Part shown: piece by piece, positions 21,863 through 34,600 of the stretch
Numbering within the stretch: position 1 is the first letter of the stretch
Layout: each line of letters opens with the position of its first letter
Source: Brachionus plicatilis
Lineage: Eukaryota; Rotifera; Eurotatoria; Ploima; Brachionidae
Assembly: GCA_010279815.1 (NCBI GenBank)
Contig: QEOQ01000573.1
Coordinates: forward strand, 824,457-888,456
DNA: 64,000 nucleotides
Direction: 5' to 3'
Program-made: the position numbers and the translations under genes
Notes under the pieces: model-generated
Told to the model about the DNA's origin: nothing
The model's database searches: none
What the model saw: only the letters and a program-made list of their open reading frames with translations

Positions 21863-24800
21863 TCAGTCTAAAAAAATTCCAAATAAATAAGTCTGTAAAA
21901 TTGAGTTTTTTTAATAATCAAACAAATGATATGTTGATTTCATTTTTTAAATCATTAAACTAAAGACCAGATTTGTTTAAAAGTAACAACTATAGTCAAA
22001 AAAGGTCAAAATGAATACATAAGAACATTTCACTAGAATCGAGCAATTACGTTATTGAAAAGTATTTTTATGCATTTCTTTTTTTTCTTTTAATGCAAAA
22101 AATTTAAAACAAATCTAATTAAATAGAAATAATTGTCACTGATCATTTATTTATTTTTATACTGGGTGTTTTATCCGTAATTTAATAATCGTTTATTATT
22201 TATTTACTGTTCATTTTTATTTTTGTGTAATGATCATTTGATAAAAAATACTGATCATTTAATTAATCCTCTTTTATAAACATATTATTTATTTTATTTA
22301 TTAATTAACTATATTTTATTTTTGCTTTTTTAATTATTATGTTTTTTATTATTTTTTTGTAATATAAAGGATCTTTAGCTCGGTACAGTAAACAAAATCA
22401 TAAAATTGTAGTGTTTTCCAAAAACTTTTATTGATTTTTCAAGAACAATAAGACATAAAAAAATTACTAAGGGCTTATATAAAACGTTTTTAATTACTCT
22501 TTAAAATATTATATCATATCTAAGGAAAAATTAGAGGACAAGTGTCGTTTGTTGGTGTTTCAGATAGCTTATTTCCTCTAAATTACCTAGAAACAACTAT
22601 ATCTTAATATTTAAAACCCAAATGTGTGAAAAACAGTAAAATGTTCATACATATACTTACGATAACTAACTTTAATATTTAAATACAGTGTTCTTAGAAT
22701 TTTCTTAATCTATATTCATAGAATAAAATTAATATAAAAAACATCATAAAAAGATATTAAAAAAACATTAATAAGAAAAAAAATATTCAAACTCAATGAA
22801 TCTTAATAATTTAGATAAAAAAAAATCAAATATTTAAAATAAATATAATTATATAATAAATATTTTGATTATCATTAGAGCAAAAAATTGATTTTTTGTT
22901 AATTCTATTAGCAAAAGAATTATTTTTCAAATTAAAAAATCTACAATAATTAAAAGAAACGGAGTTTGAAAAGGAGAAAAAACAGAATTAATTTTAGATT
23001 TACTTTTTTAAATTAAATATATTTTGAAAGCACATTTTTCTAATTTTTGTGTATATTTTTCCAAAAATTAATATCCTAGAACCAAACAGACCCACAGGAT
23101 TGCATTCTATTTGTAACCAAATCAACTTAGAAGCATATTTTTTTTAAGTTTTTTTAATGATCATTTTTCAAATAAAATAAAACAATGTAAACTCGATTTT
23201 TCTATTATTAATTTTTATCAAAACAAAATAAAAGTCCTATGAAAAAATAGACCCTTGATTTGAATTTTTGAGCTTCAATTTACTTAAAAACATGTTGATG
23301 AGCATTTTTTTTTAATAAGATTTAAAAGAAATGTGGTGGTGTTTTTTTTAAAGTGTTTTTAAAGCATTTTAAATAGACGCATGGTAAAGTCAATACAACA
23401 ATTCATCATTGCTAATTAATGCTTGTTTGTCTAAAAGTTTCTATCTTTTTTAAGAGAAAGGCAACGAGCAGAGCTCCTTCAGGCAGTTATATGATTTTAA
23501 TTTCTTTTTCTTAACAATTTTAAGACTAAATAAACGTATAAAGAACAATAAAATAAAAGAAAAGTAAACTCTTAAATTAATGCCAAAATCAAAATTAAAA
23601 AGAAAAAAAACCAATTTGAGTATTGCAAAAATTGTAAATAACTTAGAAGCAACCGCATAATGGAGTCGATATACTCACAAATCTAGAGGTAAAACCTCAG
23701 TTGTATTCATCTACCAATCCGACAATCAATGGTAGTGAATAGTTAAGACTTTTATAAACATATTTTTCATCTAAACCAGAGAGACAATTAGTTATGGATT
23801 CAAACCTCAATCTCTAAATAAAAAAATAAATTTATTTTATCTAAAATTTTTTATTCTTAATTAAATTATTTTATTTATATTTATTTATTTTTTTATTAAA
23901 AGACATTTAAAATTATTTATCAGTTTATATTAGTTATTGCAATGTATTATTCAAGTCTAAATATGTCTAAATTTAAACTTAAATTGAAATTCCCAAATTT
24001 AATTACGATTATTTTTAGATCTTTATTTAAATAATTTTATTCTATTTTTTTTTGTCCTGGAACTCTTGGCGTTTTTTTTTCACTACTCTTGTGCCACTTT
24101 TTTGTAACGTGAAACGCAGCTACCATAGATTCCTCCCTTCGCATGTAATATCTGCCAGCAAAGCTCCTATCATTATTATTATTCTTATTACACTCTTAAA
24201 TATATATAAAAAATTCGGGGGATTGTGAAGCTCGTTTCAATTCGATAATTTCACTTGAGAAAAACTTGAATAACTTTTTAACTATTAAGAATAATCTAGT
24301 TCTGTAAAATGCTTAATCTTAGCTCTTATCCGTCCAAAATAGAGAAAATAACGCTGTCGGTCAAAATGGGTCAATTTTGATCCAATAAAAAAAAAAAAAA
24401 TTTAAAAGATTTTATTTGAAAAAGAAAAGTTAGATACAGTTAAAATTCTTAAAGAGTAAGCTGAACATAGTCAAACTCGTCACTACAAACTTGATCGTAT
24501 CTCTCTACTTGTTCAGGTGAATAGTCAAGTGTATTCATAGAATAATAACTCATGACTAGGAAGTATTTAAATGGAATTACAAACCATCATGTCAATTGAA
24601 AAAAAATTACATACCATCATATTTACAATAATTTTGTAAACTAATTTTCAAAATAAATACAATATTTTATCAATCAAAATTAATTTTCTACGTTTGTTGA
24701 ATTTATGTTTTAATTCTATCTCTATTTCTATAGTTAAAAAAAATCCCACAAAATTTTAATTTCTTTTTCTTGATACGCTACCTGGAATATCAGCATTAAC

Positions 24801-25598
24801 GGTTGCAAATAGAACGTCCCACTAGAATTATCATTCTTGATTTTTTTGTTAAAGCCATTAAAGTTTCTTTGAATTGAACAGATTGAGAAAAAAATAGATT
24901 TAATGGAAAAATAATTATATGATTGAAACAATCAAAGGTATATTTGAATAAATAAAATCTTACAAAAGTGTTCTACATGTATGTTATTTAAAAAAAAAAC
25001 AACAAGAAAATTTAGTGTTTAAATGTTGAAATTAAAAAATATTGCGCAACAAAATAATAAACTATTTTTCTTTTTAAATAAAAATTTCAAATGGTAAAAA
25101 TAAAAAATTCTCAAGCTTTAAAAAATGAAAAAATATATTTTTTAGTCATTCATTACATAATATTTATAATTCATTTAAAAACTTTCACTTATCTACAGTG
25201 TGAAATTCCACTACTCAAGTTCAACAACATGATCATAAATTTTTTCTTAAAAATTTAACAAGTTAAAATGTTCATTTTAATAAGATTTTTAAATTTCAGA
25301 TAAGATTTTTAAGATTTTTTTGATAATTCGAGAGTTAAAAGTAAAAAATTTTAAAGAATGATTCATAAAAAAAATAGACGAGTTTTCTGAATTCGTATTT
25401 TATTTTCAAAACCAATTTTTTTTTGATTAATTAATTTACATCTTTTAGCTATTTAATTTTTTGGCATATAGAACATTCAAAACATATTAAATTCAAACTT
25501 TCTAAATTGAAATTTTTATATCAGTTCTAAAACAAAAATTGGGGGAAATATTATTTTATATTAAATAAATAAAGAACCATTCAAATTTTAAGCCATTT
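21863..25598. other. Divergent intergenic region, unit 1
   Basis: Separates the two head-to-head genes of unit 1. No coding sequence recognised. A GC-richer patch at 24060-24195 is listed separately. Several TGATCATTT repeats occur near 22135-22265. Confidence 0.4.
24075..24195 (-). repeat. Short dispersed element next to an (AAT)n run
   Basis: On the minus strand: AATAATAATGATAGGAGCTT, then TGCTGGCAGATATT and CTATGGTAGCTGCG. The islands at 35942-36010, 49063-49130 and 62440-62515 share the layout (AAT)n, GC(T)ACAGCAAGC, and CTATGG(C/T)(A/G)GCT. Probably a SINE-like repeat; no internal promoter identified. Confidence 0.4.
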
Positions 25599-25634
25599 AA
25601 AATGATTTAAATATTTAATTTTTATCTTTTAAGT
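25599..25634 (+). promoter_or_regulatory. Conserved start-proximal block of CHPF-like gene, unit 1
   Basis: AAAATGATTTAAA, then a T-rich tract ending in CTTTTAAGT immediately before the ATG. The same block precedes units 2 and 3 (49946-49981 and 63296-63331). The pyrimidine tract ending TTTTAAG looks like a 3' splice site, so a 5' UTR intron or trans-splicing is possible. This is inference from the sequence. Confidence 0.4.
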
Positions 25635-28600
25635 ATGTTTTATAAAAGGTTTGGTAAAAAATTGTCCTTTATGTTTTTTCTGATTGGCATTTTTTGTGGA
25701 CTTTTTTTTCAATCCTGCTTAAAAGAAACTTATTCTTCGAAAAAGTTTTCAGTTTTTGACGCCAAACTGTTGAAATTCAATCGGCCATCTTTTATCAACG
25801 AAGAAATTGTGCTTAGAAAACTTCTCTTGATCTCATTGATTAAAACTTCAGGATTTTTATCGACAAGTCTTGATCGAAATAATTTGAATTATGATGTTAA
25901 ATTTTTTGATTCAAATGAAATTCAAGTCATTAAGGATTTACACAAAAATTATAAAGGCCAGTATAGCTGGTTTTTTATAATTCATGAATCAACATTCTTT
26001 TTTCCTTTTCAAGTAAGGGTTTATAACAGTTCTACATTAAAACTAATAATTTATTTAATTTTTAAATTTTAACTAAAAATATTTCAGGTTGTAGAGCTTG
26101 TCGCTAATATTGAGCATGATATATTTTTCGGCCGAGAAGAATCAAAATCGACTAGATGCTCTGTAAAATCAGGAATTCTCATATCCAAAGTAAGTTTTTT
26201 GAAAAATATTAAAAATTTTTAAAATCATTATTTTCAATTTTTTTTAAATAGAGTGTCGGTATACGTTTTTAGAAGTAATATTATGTGATATCAGTTGATA
26301 CTAAATGAAAATATTTTCCTATTTTTTTGCCAAAATTTGTATCAGATATAAACTTATAACCGAATCTATTATTTTGTTTAAATTTTATTTTAAAAAAATC
26401 TTCTGAGTTACTAAAGTAAACAATGAAAATAAGGCTTCAAAGCTTCAAAACCTCAAAATTTTTGGTAAAGTACCAATTTGGTTGAGTTGTTTTTATATAT
26501 TCAAATAAGATTTGATTTTAATTATAATTTAAACAAATTGTTTGATAATTTAAATTTTAAAAAATGACATACAGTCTTGCCACGATGCTATGTTTTACGT
26601 AAAATTACCAAAGTAAAAACTAGTAATATCTCCTGATATTACTTAAAGTAAAAAATAAAAATTAATTTTTTTTAAAAAGTAATAATACCATTTAAATCCT
26701 AGTTTTTCGGCGATTTTTGCTGATTTTAATCAATTTTTAATTTTTGATCTTATTTCATGATAAAAAATTATTTTTGGATATAATTTTACGTAAATTTGTA
26801 TTTCAAAATTGTAATTTTTAGTAAAATAAATCAAAAACATAAATTAAAAAACTGTATATTTTTAAAAGTCTAATTCTAAATGTTGTCTCTAGTATCAGTT
26901 TTGTCACAAAAAAGAAATAAAATATGATATCATTAAAAAATTCGTTAGCTAGATATATGATATCGAGCGATAGATTCACATGATATCAGCAGAGGGTTTT
27001 TACGAACTTAATTACCGTATTCCCTCGTTCGATGTTGCAGTCCTAGAACCCGAAACACAACTTTGGCGAAGGCAATAAATACCATCTCGCCCACGTAAAA
27101 ACATTCTTAACTTACACCGCATGCGTCAAAGTTGCATTTCTGGTTCTGAGGCTGCAATATTAAACGAGGGAATACGGTCCTTAAAAATTATCTAATTCTT
27201 TTCCAACAAATACTTATAAGATATCTTTTATATTTTTATAAATTTTAAATAATCTTTTTTTTAAGAATATTGTTGAAAAATTGAACAACAACATTTCATT
27301 TTGTAAAGAGTCAATTAATTCAAATTTTACAATTAATGAATGCATGAAATTATTATTTAATGAAGAATGTAGGAGTAAAATAAAGGTAAGCAAACGAAAT
27401 TTTAAAATTTAAAATAAAAAAATTATTCAGTTACAACGCCACAAGGTGAAGCATAGTATAAAAATATTATTTTTTAATTAATTTTTGTTTATACTAAATC
27501 CATAAATACGAAAAATCTCAATTTATAGTTAAAGATACGAATTGATTTTCAATATTCAAAATTATTGTCTGATTGAACAATAATATTTCTAAGATCAAAA
27601 AAAATTATAAAAAAATTTTAAGATATCTACGAAATTTTTGAAGAATGGTTGTTATACTTGAATTTTTGAATTCAAAATTACTTATAAGCTAATTTTAACA
27701 TTAAAAAAGCTTTTGTATCTAAGCATCTTTATTTGTTTTTTTAAAATTTTTGAATTAATTTTTATACTTAATAATCAGAAAAATAAAATCATTAAAAGAA
27801 AAATAGAGTTAAAAACTTTCAAAGTTTTTACATATTTTTTGCCTAAATACAAAAAAATCTGATATAAAAATCTGATGATTCATTTTAGGTCTAAAAAAAA
27901 CTTTTTTTAAACCCAAAATGATAAATTATTTGAGAGTTAATTATTAAGTATTTTAACTAGAATCCTGATTTTTAAGAGCCATTTATTACAGTCAATCCTC
28001 GATATAACGACCAAGTTGGGCGGAAATTTCGTTGCTCGTTATATCGAAATTGCATTGAAAAAGATGGGCAAAAATATTTTTTTTTCAAAATGTTTATTGG
28101 TAAAAAAATAAATAAAAAAGGAAAAAAAATACAAAATTATTGTTTTTTTACAAAATCTTTAATAGATGTTTGTTTGGTATTACATTTTTCAATGACAACA
28201 TTTTCAATTTTAAACAAAAAATCAACTATTTTTGAGAAATCTTGGTTTTTATTCAAAAAAAAATCTTTTAAATCATTAATTTTATCGATAGCTTCTTTTG
28301 AGCTTATAACAGGTTTTTTAGGTTTTTCGATTTCTTCGACAGCAGAATCACTGTCATCATTTTGTGCTGTATTATTAACTGAACTGATGATCTCAACATC
28401 TGATAATAAGCCGCGTACAGGAAAATTTGAGTCGATTACTTGCTCCATTACTTGCCTTAAAATCTCGATGGCCTAACATTGTCGCATACTTTAAGGCTTG
28501 TAGTTGAATTTCGATTCCACTCACAGTTACGTTGCTATATTTTTGAACTTGTTCGAACCAAAACAAAACGGCTTTATCGACATCATCGAAACTCGATAAT

Positions 28601-31600
28601 TTGATTCTTTTTTTTTTCTGTACCGCACAAGTTCTTCTGAAAGTGCTCTAAAATTTTTTCTTTAGACGAGAGAATTGTCGAAATGGTCGATGTGTTGACA
28701 CTCTTTTGCGAGAATTGAAGTAGCGATTTTTTGTTCGCAATGTTTTTTTATTATTTCAACTTTTGTTTCAAGTGAAATACACTTTCTTTTTTTTTTATTA
28801 AGATTTAATTAACTAAATAATTATAATTAGTTTTTTAACTAAATAATTAGCTGACTTAATTATTTAGTTAAAAAACTTTTTTCTGGCAAGCATAAAGTAT
28901 TTAAAGAAAAAATTTGGAAATTTGAAAATTAATAGCGTCATCACGTGACAATCTAAGATTTTAACAAAATTAAAAAGGTGTGGTTACGATGGAGCAATCT
29001 CAGCAAGTGAATGAATCTGTTCCATCCCACTCTGAACCTGAATGCCTATTTTATTTATCCCAGTTCGCATTAAGGTCGTTGGATGATCAATGTAAATCGG
29101 AGTTAACCTCATTTTATGTCTCAAGACTTGATCAATTTGCAAGAATTCCTCAAAATGACTTAACTGAATGTTTTAAACAACTCCAAATCGAAATGATAAA
29201 GCATCTACGAAAGGAACTATCGTTTCAACTTCTTGCACACCACAGCCTCCAGGGCTCTTTTATGCTTAGATCGATTTCGAGTCTAAATTCGCTCTCGAAG
29301 GACATTTACGCTATTACGCACTTATCTCTCAACAATAATGTTTCTGAAACTGATTTTCTTGTGGTCTACAAAAAAACTCAAAACACTCATCCTCTTGACG
29401 AGGACGACCTAAATGACATATACACTGAAATTGAAGACGTTCATTTAGATGTTAAACGTACAAAAAACCAAATGAAATCGTTGATTGAAATGGTCAAAAT
29501 CCAATCTTCTCAAATTGAAAACCTGCTAAACGAGAACAAAACCTTGAAATCAGTTGTTGAAACAAACAATCTTATTCTCAAACAAATCCAAACAACATTA
29601 AGCAATTTACCAAGTGACTTTCCAAACTTGCCACTAATCAGTAGTCTGTCCACATCAGACAAAAATACTACTCAGCAAGTATACCACTCATTTGCACATG
29701 CTATAAATTCAAGTTCATCTAAAACAAACAACACTCCGCGATCACAGAAAAGGTCTGCACCACACGATCTGGCATCGAAAACCAATTCCAATCAAAATGG
29801 AAACAAAACCCAAAAAACTCACCATACTCCGACCCTGGCTATAAACAACAGCTCTAGCTCGGCTTTCCCAATCAGACCAAACACTCAGCCATTTAACCAA
29901 AAAAGTGTTCGATCCTTTGATTCATCGCTACCTGATAGCTCTTCTAAACCCATAGAAAACAGTAGAGAAAACGAATATAAAGTAGCTGGCCCACGAAAAA
30001 AGGCAAAAAAATCGTCAATTGAAACATATGTAAAAACATCTGGTCAAGGTAATATAACCGGGTTAAAATCTTGTGAACGTACTGTAGAAATATACCTTGG
30101 ACGCATCTCTAATGAAGAGTCGATAGAAAATGTGAAAAAAGCAGTTCATTCAATTGTACAATACTTCAATTTTGAACAAATCACAACAACTCATGGTTTA
30201 TTTAAATCATTTAAATTTTCCATTAGTGTGTTCGATCTTGAAAAAATTAAAGACAAAAATAACTGGCCGAGAGGTGCTGTAATTAATCGCTACCATAAAC
30301 CATTTGCATTACGCCAGCGATACACGATATCAACATCCTCAAATGCCCAACCCTCCTCAAGTGGAACAAATGAAAATACACAATCTTCATCTGAAGCAAA
30401 TACGAGCAATACTCCTAATCAATAGTTACGTAATTATTATGCCTTTAAATTCTTTTTCTATTTCTTTTCTTAATTGTTACAATTTAAAATCAAATTTATC
30501 TTATTGTAATCATTTAGTTAATATTTCAAATATTTGCTATTTGAATGAATTATGGACCAAAAAAAATGAATTTCATATTATAAAGGATTTAGCTTCATCT
30601 AGGTATCATAAAAATACTCCACTCTATCAGTCGGATATGCCTGATTACTTAGGTAAATCTTCAGGGCGACCTTATGGTGGCCAATGTTGGTTTCTTGACG
30701 ACTCTTGTGATTTGATTGAAAGTGACTTTTTTAATAGACATTCGAGCTATGTCCATTTGAAAATCAAAGGTCAAGAATTTGTAATTTTTGGGGTTTATAT
30801 GCCCTTTTATAATAATAAGAATAAGGTTGATTCGATAGCTTTATATGAGACTACTCTATCAATCTTAATAGCTCACATGAAATTTTTTAAAGACAAAAAT
30901 ATTCCAATGTTCATAATAGGTGACTTCAATGCAGATCCATTCAGGCTCACTTGTAAAAAATCCTCAAATATAAATAAGTTAGATTCTCTACTGTACAATT
31001 TTATACATGATAATGACCTGGTCCTACTGGACTCATTAAACACACAATTTACTTCGTATACCTATACAAAGTATAAAAAAAATTCCCCCCCATATTATGC
31101 TAACCTTGACCATATTTTAGTCTCAGATCAAGGGAATATCTTAAAATCTATTCAATGTAACATTTTAAGTGACTTGGGAAATCTTAGTGATCACCTCGCC
31201 CTTAAATTAGATGTTACTTATGAAAATCTCCACTGTGAGACTGAATCTCTATATGTTAAGCCTCAAGTCCAACCCAGACTAAAACTTGAAATTTCTGAAG
31301 TATTTGAATTCTATAATAATAATTTATCTTATCATTTTTTTAATTCTTGTCTCGATTACACTGATCCCTCGAAACCTATTTTTAATGCACAAGAGCATGT
31401 TGATCTCTTTTATAAATCAATATGTGACTCAATCTCTAAAGCCTCAAATGAAGCATTAGACTATCAAAATATTTACTTTTCCTCCAATTTAGCTAAGAAG
31501 CCAAAGAAAAACAATTGGTTCAATAAGGAACTAAAATTGATAAAAGATAAGTTAATTGACATCAATCAAAAAATAAAAACGGATCCCTCCTTTGAACCTA

Positions 31601-34600
31601 AAAGAAGACAATTAAAGAAAGAATTTAGAAGAGCTCAACGACAACAAATTTATCTAAATGAATTAAAAGAGCAAGCAAAAATAGAAAGTCTTTTCTCTTT
31701 AAAAGATAGGAATAGATTTTGGAAAAGACTTGCACAGTCTAAAAATAAAAGAAATGTTAGAAAAGAAATAACCCTCCCACCGGATAAACTCTTTTCTCAT
31801 TTCTTAAATTTATTCAAAGAGGATGAATCCTCTCTCTCAAGTGATCAGATAAATATTAAAAAACATGTGAATGAAACATTTGTGAACTACACTCGTCCTG
31901 CTAATCTGCCTTTTTTTGAGCTGTCTCAACTAAAGAAAATAATATCAGAATTTGATAACTCAAAAGTAACTGGTTTTGACAAAATCTCCTATAACCTTTT
32001 AAAAAATGTAAATTTTGTTGGCTTTTATGAAATTCTACTTGAATTCTTCAACCAACTTCTACTATTCAATAAAATCCCAAAAAATCTTAATACTTCAAAA
32101 ATTAATCCTATTCTAAAAGATAATTTAAAAAACAGCTATGATCTAAACAATATAAGACCTATTTCTATTTCAAACTGCTTTGCTCAAATCCTAGAAAAAC
32201 TTATTCTAATTAACTCCCCTGATCTTTACAAAGTTAGTAATAACCAATTTGGTTTTAAGAAAAAAACCTCATGTAACCATGCCATTTTTGTATTAAAAGA
32301 AACAACTCTTAACTACATCAATAAAGGCTCTGGATGTAGGATAGCATCTTTAGATGCAGAAAAGGCCTTTGACAAAATTTGGCGTGATGGCTTATTCTAT
32401 AAACTATTAAAGAGACTGCATACTTCCTACTGGGTATTGCTTAGGATTTATTATAACTCAGCACTAGCTGTTTTATCTCTTCCAAATAATCTAACAACTA
32501 AACCCTTTAAAATTGAAACTGGTGTAAAACAAGGAGCTATTTTATCTTCTTTTCTTTTCAACATATATATTGATGATCTTATAATAGAATGCCTTAACAA
32601 TGAGCTTGGAGCTCTTTATAAAAATCTTAATGTTTCTATCATTGTCTACGCAGATGATATAATCTTAATAAGCCCAGTTGACTCCCATCTACAAATGCTT
32701 TTGGATATTTGTGGATCTTATGGGAATAAATGGAGAATAAAATTTAATCCTAATAAAACAAAAGTTGTTAACTTTGGCACTCAATTATTTAAGTCGGTAT
32801 TTCACCTTAATGGATCCGAACTTGAAGAAGCAAATCAGTTAAAATACTTAGGATTCATTATAGATTCTAATCTTGACCTTAACACACAGGCAGTTATAAA
32901 TTTTAAAAAAGTTCAGAGCAGCTTTTTTGGAATTTCATATCTTCTCCCTAAAAATAGTCCTACCTCTTCACCTAAATTCAAATCATTTATATACAAAACA
33001 TTTTGCTTATCTAAATTCACATATGGTCTTGAGGCTCTTACTCTTAATTCGACCACAAAGGATTCAATAAATAAATTACAAAACAACTTAATTAGACAAA
33101 TGTTTGGTTTAAAAGCCTACTGTCACATGTCACGAGTCTTAAAAGTACTAAAATTATTCAACTTTGATGAACTTTATCTATTTTCAAAACTAACTTTTAT
33201 TGATACAATTAAATATAATTATCTATCATCACAATTTTTAAAATATATGCTAAGTGACCCCCCCTCTAATAAATCTTTTTCCTCCGACTTAGTACTTATT
33301 TCCAAGTACTTTAAAATTGAAACCTCAAAAATTTCAGTACATATAAACCAACTTAAAGAAAATCTTAAGATTAATCTGATTTCTAATGATGGTATATCTG
33401 ATTCAATTTGGTTATGTCTTTGCAATTTAAAATTAAAACATTACAGAACTCTCCTAAATGAGCTAATTCAAAATAAAAGAAATTCATGAATTTTGGTCCA
33501 AATTATCTTGCTTTCTAACTTTCATGCCTTTTTCTATTTTCGAACTAACATTCCTTTTTTATTTTTGTAATTTTATTTTTAGGTAATAATTTTTCATTTT
33601 TTAAAAAAAACACAAAAACACAAAAAAAAAATTTTTTATCTTTATTTTCTTTTACTTCTCCTTAAAGGAGGTTAATTCAATTCAATAAATAAATAAATTA
33701 AGATTGGACATTTTTTATAAACAATTAGATAGGAAATGTTTTCTGGTGATTTATAGTTATTCATGAAGATAAGTTAATTGTTTTATTTTTATTTTTTTTT
33801 TTATATAAAAAGTGTGAAAAAATTTCTTTTGTTCAAGCTCGTTATAGGAAGTTTTTATTCTTAAGAAAATGATTAAGCGGTATTTCATTATAAGCTCGTT
33901 ATATCAAGTTTTCGTTTTATCGAAACTCATTATATCGAATTAATTTTTATATCTTTTTCTTTAGCTCGTTATCGGTTCTAGCCAAGTTGCTCGTTATAAA
34001 GGGTTTCTCGTTATATAGGGTCTCGTTATACGGAGGATTGACTGTATAATTAAACAAAATAATCAAAATTCAAATTCTATTTAACGGAATAGAAAATTTT
34101 TAATTTTTAAGATTTTTTTCAAAACTTGATATAAAATGTACCAAATTAACACTGTTCAAAGCATTAATTATTTTTTTGATTTAATAGAATATTAAATTCA
34201 AACATTTCGATTCTGAGTTTAATGAAACTGGTTTGCGATATGCGAATGACTTTATTACAATTAGCAATCTTAATGTGACATCGTCTTTTGTGCAATCGAT
34301 CGAAAATTTTAAATTAAAAAAATATTTATCTGAATTGAAAAAAAATGAAGCTCAAAAACAGAAATTTTCAAGTAAAATTCCAGAATCAAATAAACTTTTT
34401 CAGCGTACGAATGTGGAAAACAAATTTGAAATATTAATACCATCATTTTTTAATTTTACTCATTCATTTCCTATTAATCAAGTCATTCGGAAACATTCTG
34501 GTAAGTTAAATATTAAAAATATAATCATAAACTTAAATAACTATTATTAAAGCCACTTTAGAAATTTAAAAAACAGCAATTTAGAATTGGTTCTTTAATT

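Larger units (their letters stand above)
28806..33696 (+). mobile_element. Full-length non-LTR retrotransposon (LINE), possibly intact
   Basis: Flanked by ATTAAGATT at 28797-28805 and 33697-33705, a candidate target duplication; the right copy directly follows an (AATA)n tail. Near the 5' end there is a perfect 20-bp-arm hairpin (28830-28849 with 28857-28876). Two open frames (28989-30425 and 30439-33489) are uninterrupted. The 3' UTR ends with CCTTAAAGG and an AATAAATAAATAAATT tail. CR1/Jockey-like by domain order; clade not resolved. Inserted into the Tigger element. Confidence 0.75.
27989..34044 (-). mobile_element. pogo/Tigger element carrying a LINE
   Basis: TIRs CAGTCAATCCTCGATATAAC at left and CAGTCAATCCTCCGTATAAC at right (read inward), flanked by TA on both sides. 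These are typical of the pogo/Tigger group. The minus strand of the left part (28137-28790) holds transposase remnants. The element sits in intron 3 of the CHPF-like gene, in the opposite sense. The LINE at 28806-33696 splits it. Confidence 0.85.

Noticed and set aside
24075..24195. Possible U4-like snRNA on the minus strand (AGCTTTGC, GGCAG near the start)
   Set aside because: The similarity ends after about 15 nt, there is no Sm site or 5' stem-loop match, and the sequence fits the dispersed (AAT)n-linked repeat better.
24734..24931. A 65-residue minus-strand frame in the unit 1 intergenic region
   Set aside because: AT-run product without motifs and not conserved in units 2 and 3.
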